From contig NZ_CP115669.1 of the NCBI RefSeq assembly GCF_029203285.1, forward strand, positions 5,580,001 to 5,644,000: a DNA stretch of 64,000 nucleotides. The letters run 5' to 3'. Shown here piece after piece: positions 1-7,394 of the stretch (the first letter of the stretch is position 1; each line of letters starts with the position of its first letter). Made by a program: the position numbers and the translations under genes. This stretch comes from Pseudomonas sp. PSE14 (GTDB lineage: Bacteria > Pseudomonadota > Gammaproteobacteria > Pseudomonadales > Pseudomonadaceae). The notes beneath the pieces are model-generated. The model did no database searches. It was not told where the DNA came from and worked only from the letters and a program-made list of their open reading frames with translations.

Positions 1-727
1 AGAAGTCACGGACGAAGGTCCCGATCGGGTTCATCCGTACTTGTTCTTCACTGGTCTGGGTCGTGGGTTCGGCAACGTAGGTGGTTACCAGGGCGCGCCA
101 GGTGGCCTTGGACTTGAGCAGGCCCTGGCGGTCACGGGTGACCTCTTCCCAGTCAACCTGCCAGGTCTCCGGGGTCTGCTGCATGACCGAGCGGATGTCG
201 ACGCTGACGGTCTCTTCGGCGGCGCGCACGAAGGGGCTCGATTCCTTGGTACCGTTGAGCCACTCGTTCATCTTCTGGGTTGCCGGGTCGTTGGGCGCCA
301 GCAGGGCGTAGAGGCGGAAGATCGACTTGCGCAGCAGCGCCACGTCCGGGGTCACGGTGCGTGCATCGGAAACGAACGACGCCACCTGGGACTTCATCAC
401 CCGCAGGTCCACCGGGGCGGCCACCTGGGCCGGGGCGACGGCCATGGGCTGGCCGAGCTTGTCGACTTCCACCACGTAGGGCACGAACTTCGACTGGCTG
501 CCGATGTGGATGATGCCGCCGACGCCGGCCAACGCGATCATCAACGAGAGGATGCCCACCACCTGCCAGGCCTGGCGGGAAGTCACCAAACTGCCGACGT
601 GGTCGTTCCAGGTGCGCCGCGCGGTCAGGTACGGGTTGTCGAGGGCGGCTCCGCGAGGCGCCGCCTTGGCGGAAGGATTGGCGGGACGCTTGAAGACCAG
701 TCCCTTGATGCTGTCAGCGAGGCTCAT
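1..727 (-). CDS. trbF: Conjugal transfer protein TrbF (VirB8-like), 3' end outside window
   Basis: This gene begins at an ATG (727-725) that overlaps the trbE stop in an ATGA tetranucleotide, and it runs off the window, so about 242 residues are visible. The N-terminus carries an NPYLTARRTW motif, then one hydrophobic span (about residues 54-76), then SQSKFVPYVVEVDKLGQ. This arrangement is typical of TrbF, the VirB8-class bitopic inner-membrane subunit that bridges the cytoplasmic ATPases and the periplasmic core of a mating-pair-formation type IV secretion system. TrbF is the fifth gene of the visible trb operon and the order B-C-D-E-F matches RP4. Family assignment is firm; the substrate of the system cannot be seen here. 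Confidence 0.88.
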   Translation of the reverse strand, partial: MSLADSIKGLVFKRPANPSAKAAPRGAALDNPYLTARRTWNDHVGSLVTSRQAWQVVGILSLMIALAGVGGIIHIGSQSKFVPYVVEVDKLGQPMAVAPAQVAAPVDLRVMKSQVASFVSDARTVTPDVALLRKSIFRLYALLAPNDPATQKMNEWLNGTKESSPFVRAAEETVSVDIRSVMQQTPETWQVDWEEVTRDRQGLLKSKATWRALVTTYVAEPTTQTSEEQVRMNPIGTFVRDF

Positions 728-3282
728 GCGGCCACTCCATAGTCGTTCAGTCTCAGGCCTCGGGAGGCCAGCCATTCCGCCACCCAGCCGCTGCCGTACT
801 TGGCCTCCAGACGCTTGATGGCGGCCACCGACTCCTTGTCGGAGGAGCCGACGAAGGCCAGCGCTAGCGGGCCGAGGGCCAGGTCGTAGAGACGGCGGCC
901 GCTCTCCGACACGTAGTAGTACTGGCGCTTGGGCACCGCGGTGGCGAGGATCTCGATCTGCCGGGCGTTCAGGCCCATGCGGCGGTACAGGGCGGCGGTG
1001 TCCTCATCGCGGGCGTAGACGTTGGGCAGGAAAATCTTGGTCGCGGTGGATTCGACGATGACGTCGAGGATCCCGGAGTTCGCCGCATCCGACAGGCTCT
1101 GGGTAGCCATCAGCACCAGGCAATTGGCCTTGCGCAGGACCTTGAGCCATTCGCGGATCTTCTCGCGGAAGGCCGGGTGACCGAGCATCAGCCAGGCCTC
1201 GTCGAGGATGATCACCGCTGGCTGCCCCTTGAGGGCGCACTCGATGCGGCGGAACAGGTAGAGCAGCACCGGTAGCGCGTACTTGTCGCCCAGGTTCATC
1301 AGTTCTTCGATCTCGAACACCGTGAAGTCCGACAGCGCCAGGCCGTCTTCCTCGGCGTCGAGCAGGTGGCCCATGGTGCCGTCCACGGTGTACTGGCGCA
1401 GCGTCTCGCGGACCGCCTCGTCCTGCACGATCACGCAGAACTCGGAGAGGGTGCGGGAGCCGTCGCGGTACATGGTCATCACCGCATGGCCGATCTCGTT
1501 ACGCTGGGCAGCGGTGGTTTCCATGCCGTTGAGCGCCAGCACGGTGTCCAGCCATTCCATCGCCCAGGCGCGGTCGCCCTTGGTCTCGAGGAACTGCAGC
1601 GGGCAAAACGCCAGGCGCTCATCGTCTGCCGCCACGGTGAAATGGCACCCGGAGCGACCGTTGCTCTCGGCGCGAATCCCCGCCGCCAGCGGGTACATGG
1701 ACATCCCCTTGTCGAAGGCGAAGATCGACATGCCCTGGTAGCGGCGCAACTGAGCTGCGATCAGCGCCAGGTGGGTCGATTTGCCCGCGCCGGTGGGGCC
1801 GAACATGAAGGTGTGGCCCAGGTCGCGTACGTGCAGGTTGAGGCGGAACGGCGTGGCGCCACTGGTCACGCAGTGCATCAGCGCCGGCGACAGCGGCGGG
1901 TACAGCGGGCAGGGCGCATCCGCGCTGCCGGTCCAGATGCTGCTGGTGGGCAGCAGGTCGGACAGGTTCAGCGTGTTGATCAGCGGACGGCGGACGTTCT
2001 CCACGCCATGCCCGGGCAGGCTGCCCAGGTACGCATCGAGAGTGTTGATCGACTCGATGCGGGCTGCGAAGCCCAGGCGCTCGATGGCCTTCTCGACGCT
2101 GCGGGCCGCCTCTTCCAGGCGGCCACGATCCTCGTCCATCAGCACCACCACGCTGGTGTAGTAGCCCTGGGCGACCAGGCCGCTGTTGACCTCGGCGATG
2201 GCATCGGCGGCATCCTGCACCATGGCCAGGGCGTCCTGGTCGATGTTGCCGGAGTTGGTGTTGAACACCTGGTCGAAGAAGCCGCGGACCTTCTGCTTCC
2301 ACTTCTTGCGGTACTTCTCCAGGTGCTGAACCGCCTCATGGGTATCCATGAAGATGAAGCGACTGGACCAGCGGTATTCGCACGGCAGCTCCGCCAGCGC
2401 GGAAAGGATGCCGGGCGCGGATTCGAGCGGGAAACCTTCCACCGCCACCACCTGGATGAAGTTGCGGCCGATCTTCGGCACCACCCCGCCCCAGAGCTCC
2501 TTGCCTCCGATGATGGAGTCCAGGTACATGGGGTTGCTCGGCAGCAGCACCGGCTGGCTGATCCCGGTCACGCAGAACTGCAGCCAACTGAGGAAATCGT
2601 CGTGGGTGATCTGCGCGCCCTCCTCGGTGACCTGGCGATTGCCGCGCAGGCGGGTCAGCTTGAGCACGGACGACAGGCTGCCCTCGATGCTCTGGCAATC
2701 GCGCTTGAACTGCTCGATCAGGTTACGCGTGCGCACCTTAGCATCCGGCGGCGCCGTGTCATCGTCGAACATCAGCTCGACGAACTTCTGCTGGGCCAGC
2801 ATCGGCGGGAAATAGGTGAGGGTCAGTACGAAGTAGCCCTCGTACAGGGCCCCCAGCGACTCGAAGAACGAGCGGCGCTCCTCATCGATCGCCCGGGTCA
2901 GGCGATCGTCGAAATGCGAGACGCCCTTGGCGGAGTAGTTCGGCGCCGGACGGCGCACCGCATCGACATGGATCATCCAGCCATTGCCCAGGCCGGCCAG
3001 CACCTGGTTGATCCGCAGCGACACCAGCTCGCGCTGCTCCTCGGTGCTGCTGGCGTTGTCGTCGCCACGGTACAGCCACGACGCCATGAAGGCGCCGTTC
3101 TTGCCCACGATCACGCCGTCATCGACCATCGCCGCATGGTTCAGCAGGTCGGCCAGGCCGGCCTCCGTCGAGCGATGCTTCTTCAGCTTGAGTTCCGCAT
3201 CCACCTGCAGCAGGCGCTGGATCAGCAGCAGGACGAGCAAGGCACCGAGGGCTGCGATGGCATACGCAATACCTTCGATCAT
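724..3282 (-). CDS. trbE: Conjugal transfer ATPase TrbE (VirB4 family)
   Basis: This 852-residue protein has the full length expected of TrbE. A hydrophobic N-terminal segment (residues about 4-25) is followed by the CagE/TrbE/VirB N-terminal domain and a C-terminal P-loop ATPase domain. The Walker A motif GPTGAGKST lies near residues 494-503 and a Walker B-like VIILDEAWLMLG lies in the C-terminal part. VirB4 proteins energise pilus assembly and substrate transfer at the inner membrane. The start overlaps the trbD stop by ATGA and the stop overlaps the trbF start the same way, so the genes are translationally coupled. All key motifs are intact, so there is no sign of decay. Confidence 0.95.
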   Translation of the reverse strand: MIEGIAYAIAALGALLVLLLIQRLLQVDAELKLKKHRSTEAGLADLLNHAAMVDDGVIVGKNGAFMASWLYRGDDNASSTEEQRELVSLRINQVLAGLGNGWMIHVDAVRRPAPNYSAKGVSHFDDRLTRAIDEERRSFFESLGALYEGYFVLTLTYFPPMLAQQKFVELMFDDDTAPPDAKVRTRNLIEQFKRDCQSIEGSLSSVLKLTRLRGNRQVTEEGAQITHDDFLSWLQFCVTGISQPVLLPSNPMYLDSIIGGKELWGGVVPKIGRNFIQVVAVEGFPLESAPGILSALAELPCEYRWSSRFIFMDTHEAVQHLEKYRKKWKQKVRGFFDQVFNTNSGNIDQDALAMVQDAADAIAEVNSGLVAQGYYTSVVVLMDEDRGRLEEAARSVEKAIERLGFAARIESINTLDAYLGSLPGHGVENVRRPLINTLNLSDLLPTSSIWTGSADAPCPLYPPLSPALMHCVTSGATPFRLNLHVRDLGHTFMFGPTGAGKSTHLALIAAQLRRYQGMSIFAFDKGMSMYPLAAGIRAESNGRSGCHFTVAADDERLAFCPLQFLETKGDRAWAMEWLDTVLALNGMETTAAQRNEIGHAVMTMYRDGSRTLSEFCVIVQDEAVRETLRQYTVDGTMGHLLDAEEDGLALSDFTVFEIEELMNLGDKYALPVLLYLFRRIECALKGQPAVIILDEAWLMLGHPAFREKIREWLKVLRKANCLVLMATQSLSDAANSGILDVIVESTATKIFLPNVYARDEDTAALYRRMGLNARQIEILATAVPKRQYYYVSESGRRLYDLALGPLALAFVGSSDKESVAAIKRLEAKYGSGWVAEWLASRGLRLNDYGVAA

Positions 3283-3590
3283 TTGTATTGACTTCCCTGA
3301 CTTGGAGGATTGTCCCTGAACGGCGTGCTACGTGCCGGGTAGTACGACTTGTAGCGCCGGTGGCGCAGGTAGACATGGCGCATCTTCGGGTCCGACTTGG
3401 CCATCACGCGGAGCATGAACAGCGAGCCGAACCACAGCGCCAGGCCCACCAGGGTCGCTCGCAGCTCCTGGGCGCTGAAGATCAGCGCAAACGCGAGCAA
3501 CCCGGAGAACATCACCAGCTCGCGATCCCCGCCCATGAACAGGTTGTCCCGGTTGCCGGCCCGGCGGATGGGAATCGTGCGCAGTGCCAT
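3279..3590 (-). CDS. trbD: Conjugal transfer protein TrbD (VirB3-like)
   Basis: This small 103-residue protein starts MALRTIPIRRAGNR and has two closely spaced hydrophobic spans (about residues 26-60) followed by a basic C-terminal tail. Size, topology and the position between the pilin and VirB4 genes identify it as TrbD, the VirB3-class inner-membrane subunit that works with VirB4/TrbE during pilus biogenesis. It starts 3 bp after trbC stops and overlaps trbE by 4 bp. Confidence 0.9.
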   Translation of the reverse strand: MALRTIPIRRAGNRDNLFMGGDRELVMFSGLLAFALIFSAQELRATLVGLALWFGSLFMLRVMAKSDPKMRHVYLRHRRYKSYYPARSTPFRDNPPSQGSQYK

Positions 3591-3593
3591 AGC

Positions 3594-3986
3594 TTATGCC
3601 TGACCCTGTGCCTGGCTCTGCTGCGGCAGCTGAGCCAGCTCGGCGCTGGTGCCGAAGAAGTTCTTCATCACGTTGTTCGCGCCGACGATCAGGGCCATGA
3701 CCAGCACCAGGAAGATCAGAGTGCGGAAGAAGCCGTTGAGGTCGCCGCCGAAGATCAGGACGCCCCCGGCGACCACGATGCCGATGATCGACAGGGCGAA
3801 GGCCACCGGACCGGTGACCGATTCGCGCAGGCTGGTCAGCCAGCCTTCGTACGGCAGGTTGCCGCCGCCGCTGGAGGCGGCGAAAGCATGCTCCGGCATC
3901 GCCAGCACGGCCAGCAGCAGGAAGCTGAACGCCAGGTAACCAAACAACGGAGCGTTGAAACGCGAGAGAGAAGACTTGGCTTGCAT
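3594..3986 (-). CDS. trbC: Conjugal transfer pilin precursor TrbC (VirB2-like)
   Basis: The protein is 130 residues from the ATG at 3986-3984, which follows the trbB stop by 13 bp. An earlier in-frame ATG (4118) would lie deep inside trbB and is not credible. A long signal peptide ends near AFAASSGGG (about residue 35), then come two hydrophobic helices (about 51-75 and 80-100), the fold of VirB2/TrbC pilins that are processed and, in the TrbC branch, cyclised. It should form the conjugative pilus. The C-terminal tail is rich in Gln and Ala. Confidence 0.88.
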   Translation of the reverse strand: MQAKSSLSRFNAPLFGYLAFSFLLLAVLAMPEHAFAASSGGGNLPYEGWLTSLRESVTGPVAFALSIIGIVVAGGVLIFGGDLNGFFRTLIFLVLVMALIVGANNVMKNFFGTSAELAQLPQQSQAQGQA

Positions 3987-3999
3987 GTGCAGTGTGTCC

Positions 4000-4956
4000 T
4001 TACAGGTTGCGCAGGATGTATCGGCCGTTCTCGTATCCAGAGACCTCGAGGATCTCCTGGATGCGGCGGCCTTCTGGGGTTCTGGCGATGGAAATGACGA
4101 CGTGAACCGCCTCGCCAATCAGCGGCTCGATCTCTGCCGGAGCGGATTTGTTGCGGGAAACCAGGGATTTGAGGCGGGTAAGTCCTTCGGCGGCGCTGTT
4201 CGCGTGCAGGGTTGCAGCACCACCGGGATGACCGGTGTTCCAGGCGTCTATCAGGTCGAGCGCTTCCTCCCCTCGCACCTCGCCCACCAGGATGCGATCC
4301 GGGCGCATGCGCAGCGAAGTCTTGAGCAGATGGGTCATGCTCACGTCGACGGTGGTGTGGTACTGCACGAAGTTGGCAGCCGCGCACTGGATCTCGCCGG
4401 TGTCTTCGATGATGAAAACGCGCTCGCTGGGGAACTCGACGACCATCTCGTTGATGACCGCGTTGACCAGAGTGGTCTTACCGGTGCCAGTGCCACCGAT
4501 CACGAGGATGTTGCGGTGGTCGCGAATGGCGCGCTTGATCGAATCGCACTGCACGGGGCTCATGATCCCCGACTCGACATACTGGTCAAGCGTGTAGATC
4601 GCCACCGCCTTCTTGCGGATGGCAAAGGTGGCCGCACGCACCACCGGAGGGAGCTGACCGGCGAAGCGCGAGCCGTCCAGCGGCCACTCGCCTTCGAGAA
4701 GCGGCTTGCTGCGGGTCACTTCCTTGCCGTGGTAGCCCGCCACTGTCTTGATGATCGACTCCGCCTGCGCCGGGCGAAGATCGCCGATGTGCTTCATCGG
4801 CTGCCCGAGCTTCTCGAGCCAGAGTTTGCCGTCGCCATTGCACATCAGCTCGACGGTCTGAGGATCGTTCAGCGCATCGATGATGAGGGGGCCAGCATCG
4901 CGCTCCAGTTTCTTCTTGGCGCGGTCCTTCAGACTGGCAGTTTCTGCAATGTCCAC
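4000..4956 (-). CDS. trbB: Conjugal transfer ATPase TrbB (VirB11 family)
   Basis: This is a hexameric VirB11/PilT-type ATPase that powers pilus biogenesis and transfer at the cytoplasmic face of the membrane. Walker [10 protein letters not shown] lies near residues 152-160, followed by an Asp box ([10 protein letters not shown]), Walker B-like [11 protein letters not shown] and the His box [14 protein letters not shown] chose the GTG at 4956 (318 residues), because relatives begin about 20 residues before LERDAGPL and a GGACG ribosome-binding sequence sits 7 nt upstream. An in-frame ATG at 5034 would add 26 residues of unlike composition. It is the first gene of the visible operon, as in RP4. 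Confidence 0.92.
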   Translation of the reverse strand: MDIAETASLKDRAKKKLERDAGPLIIDALNDPQTVELMCNGDGKLWLEKLGQPMKHIGDLRPAQAESIIKTVAGYHGKEVTRSKPLLEGEWPLDGSRFAGQLPPVVRAATFAIRKKAVAIYTLDQYVESGIMSPVQCDSIKRAIRDHRNILVIGGTGTGKTTLVNAVINEMVVEFPSERVFIIEDTGEIQCAAANFVQYHTTVDVSMTHLLKTSLRMRPDRILVGEVRGEEALDLIDAWNTGHPGGAATLHANSAAEGLTRLKSLVSRNKSAPAEIEPLIGEAVHVVISIARTPEGRRIQEILEVSGYENGRYILRNL

Positions 4957-5551
4957 GATATTTCGTCCGTTGAAATGAAACCCAAATCCATGGGTGGCAA
5001 GCAGCCTTGTAACACTGGCGTTCCGTCCTCCCAACGGGCGCGCCTTGCGTTACCAAGTCAGAACAGTCCAAAGCCCCCAGCCAAGTAAAGCGAGGGTATT
5101 TTGACTATTCCTGATAGTTCCAACAGCCAGAACGCAGCTAGAAGAGGCTCTGGAAAAGCCTATTAACGAGCAGGCCAAATCCTCAAGGCGCGAAAATTAC
5201 CTGAGCAACAATTACCAATGAAATCGCCAATTTCCTCCATCCATGTAAGCCATTTCCTACGCGTGCAATGCGGATGTAACAATCTTTCTCTCGTTAAACC
5301 GGCTGTATGTAGCGAAAAATCTGGATTTTTCTCATAGAATGAAATTATTTTAATATTTAAATGCCATCACTCATTGCCATCATCCGATTATCGGAAACTG
5401 ACCCCGCTTCACCACCGAAGTCGGATGTCCAACCCTCGCGCTTCACTGGCCAAGAGCATTCGGAGCTGGCTGGATTTCTTCCCGAGACGACACCTGCTCC
5501 CAGGTGATTTCCGCTACTCTCATCCCTGCAAACAAGCCCGCAGAACACTCC
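4957..5551. promoter_or_regulatory. AT-rich intergenic region between trb operon and core genome
   Basis: No gene is seen in this gap of nearly 600 bp. It is clearly more AT-rich than its neighbours, especially 5090-5400, and must hold the promoter of the leftward trb operon and that of the rightward NRDE gene. An 18-bp inverted repeat, GAAAAATC-TG-GATTTTTC (5314-5331), and a shorter CCGAT-T-ATCGG (5383-5393) are the only ordered structures I noticed. No tRNA end, integrase or clear attachment repeat was found. Confidence 0.5.
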
Positions 5552-6298
5552 ATGTGCCTGATCGTCTTCGCCTGGCGCCCCGACCATGCCACGCCGCTGA
5601 TCGTCGCGGCCAACCGCGACGAGTTCTACGCCCGCCCCACCCTGCCGCTGGCGGCATGGGAGGATTTCCCCGGCCTGTACGCGGGCCGCGACCTGGAAGC
5701 GGGCGGTACCTGGATGGGCATCGCCCCGGGCGGCCGCTTCGCGGCGCTGACCAACGTCCGTGATCCGGGCCAGCCGCTGGGGCCGCGCTCGCGCGGCGAG
5801 CTGGTCGCCGCCTTCCTGCAGGGCAAGCAGGCGCCGCTGGAATACCTGCAGCAGGTCGCGCGCCGCGCCAGCGACTACAGCGGTTTCAACCTGCTGGTCG
5901 GCGACGCCGGGCAGCTCTGCTACTTCAACCCGCGCATCGGCCCGCCGACGGCGGTGGCGCCCGGCGTGCACGGGCTGTCCAACGCCGCGCTGGATACGCC
6001 CTGGCCCAAGCTGCTCCGCGCCCGTTCAGCGCTGGAAACACAGCTCGAACAACCGGAGGCCGAATCGCTCGTCGCCCTGCTGGCCGACGAGCGCCAGGCC
6101 AGCGACGCAGAACTGCCCGAGACCGGCGTGGGCCTGGCCACCGAAAAGCTGTTGTCGAGCGTGTTCATCGCCAGCGCGAACTACGGCACCCGCGCCAGCA
6201 CGGCGCTGATCGTTCACGCCGACGGTCGCCGCGAACTGCTGGAACGCAGCTTCGGCCCCAGCGGCGCGCGCCTGGGCGACGTACGCCTGAGCCTCTAG
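5552..6298 (+). CDS. NRDE (TANGO2) family protein, PA0339-like
   Basis: This 248-residue protein starts MCLIVFAW at the ATG 5552. An upstream in-frame ATG (5504) would place residues before the conserved Cys2 and is rejected. The name-giving motif AANRDEFYARPT lies at about residues 20-31, and GGTWMGI follows. TANGO2/NRDE proteins share the fold of Ntn-hydrolases with Cys2 as a possible nucleophile; eukaryotic members are linked to haem or Golgi function, and the bacterial role is not established. Its TAG stop overlaps the TAG stop of the convergent GGDEF gene in a CTAG sequence. Confidence 0.85.
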   Translation: MCLIVFAWRPDHATPLIVAANRDEFYARPTLPLAAWEDFPGLYAGRDLEAGGTWMGIAPGGRFAALTNVRDPGQPLGPRSRGELVAAFLQGKQAPLEYLQQVARRASDYSGFNLLVGDAGQLCYFNPRIGPPTAVAPGVHGLSNAALDTPWPKLLRARSALETQLEQPEAESLVALLADERQASDAELPETGVGLATEKLLSSVFIASANYGTRASTALIVHADGRRELLERSFGPSGARLGDVRLSL

Positions 6299-7320
6299 CA
6301 GGTCACGATGCAGTCGCGCTGCTGCTTGGCGCGATAGAGCCCGTCGTCCAGCCGGCGCATCAGCGCCATCAGGTCCTCGCCGGAATGCATCGCGGTGATC
6401 GAGAAGCTGGCGGTCAACTGCACCGGTAGCGAGGCGTCGGCCCGGCGAACGCTCAAGCGCAGCCGTTCGGCCAGCTCCCGCGCGGCGTCGCGGCTGGTTT
6501 CCGGCAGCAACACGATGAACTCCTCGCCGCCCCAGCGGGCGAAGCAGTCCTCCTCTCGCAACTGCTGCCGCACCACGTCCGCCACCGCCACCAGTACGCG
6601 GTCGCCCGTCTGATGTCCCAGGCGATCGTTGACCCGCTTGAAATGATCGAGGTCGAACATCATCAGCGCGCAGGCGTGGCCATGGCGCTGCAGGCGCTGC
6701 CATTCGGCATGCATCTGCTGTTCGAAACGGCGGCGGTTGGCGATCTGCGTCAGCGGGTCGATCTCGGCGAGGCGCAGGGCCTCTGCCGCCTGCTCGACCA
6801 GCGCCTCGTTGGCCCGGCGCAACGCCTCGGTGCGCGCTTCGACCAGCGCTTCGAGCTGCTGGTTGAGCTGCTGCAATTCGAGATTCTTCTGCTGCAAGGC
6901 CAGTTCGGCCAGCTTGCGTTCGTGGATATTGCGATGGGCGCCGATCATCCGGGTCGCCTTCCCCGTCTCGTCGAACTCGACGAAGCGGCCGTGATCGCTG
7001 ACCCACAGGTAGCTGCCATCGCGGCAGCGACAGCGGTATTCCTCGGCATACTGCTCGCTGCGCCCCTCGACATAGGCGTTGAAGCCGCGCATCACCTGCT
7101 CGAAGTCGTCCGGGTGGATCACCTCATGCCAGGTCGCGACGTTCTCCGGCAGGCTGTCCGTGTCGTAGCCGAGCATGCTGTACCAGCCGGGGCTGCGGCT
7201 GACGTGATTGGTGCGGATGTGCCAGTCCCAGATACCATCGCTGACGATCTTCAGAGCCAGGCGCAGGGTCAGGGCACTGTCGTGGGAGTCCGTGCCGGGA
7301 CTGACGTCGAGCTCATCCAT
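6295..7320 (-). CDS. PAS-GGDEF diguanylate cyclase, PA0338-like
   Basis: This 341-residue soluble protein has a PAS/PAC sensor (about residues 20-145: IWDWHIRTNHVSRSPGW, then EEYRCRCRDGSYLWVSDHGR), a Gln/Glu-rich coiled coil (about 145-190) and a GGDEF domain. The active-site motif is GGEEF (about 262-266), which is catalytically competent in this family. An intact inhibitory site RxxD (REED) lies five residues before it, so product feedback by c-di-GMP is expected. No membrane span is present, so the signal is likely cytoplasmic. The gene is convergent with the NRDE gene and about 75 bp downstream of ptsP, so it may be part of the rppH-ptsP transcript. Confidence 0.9.
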   Translation of the reverse strand: MDELDVSPGTDSHDSALTLRLALKIVSDGIWDWHIRTNHVSRSPGWYSMLGYDTDSLPENVATWHEVIHPDDFEQVMRGFNAYVEGRSEQYAEEYRCRCRDGSYLWVSDHGRFVEFDETGKATRMIGAHRNIHERKLAELALQQKNLELQQLNQQLEALVEARTEALRRANEALVEQAAEALRLAEIDPLTQIANRRRFEQQMHAEWQRLQRHGHACALMMFDLDHFKRVNDRLGHQTGDRVLVAVADVVRQQLREEDCFARWGGEEFIVLLPETSRDAARELAERLRLSVRRADASLPVQLTASFSITAMHSGEDLMALMRRLDDGLYRAKQQRDCIVTC

Positions 7321-7394
7321 AAGCTTCGCCTTGGCCGGTGACCGGCCTCACCGTCTGGGTACCTCCCGCATCCGGGAGGGCATGGGGCCCGGCG

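Noticed and set aside
1366..3291. Long open frame antisense to trbE
   Set aside because: Low-complexity His/Gln/Arg composition, no ribosome-binding site, full overlap with a well-supported gene.
4957..5551. tRNA or integrase attachment site at the trb junction
   Set aside because: No tRNA-like cloverleaf 3' end and no repeated sequence at a second position within the window could be found.
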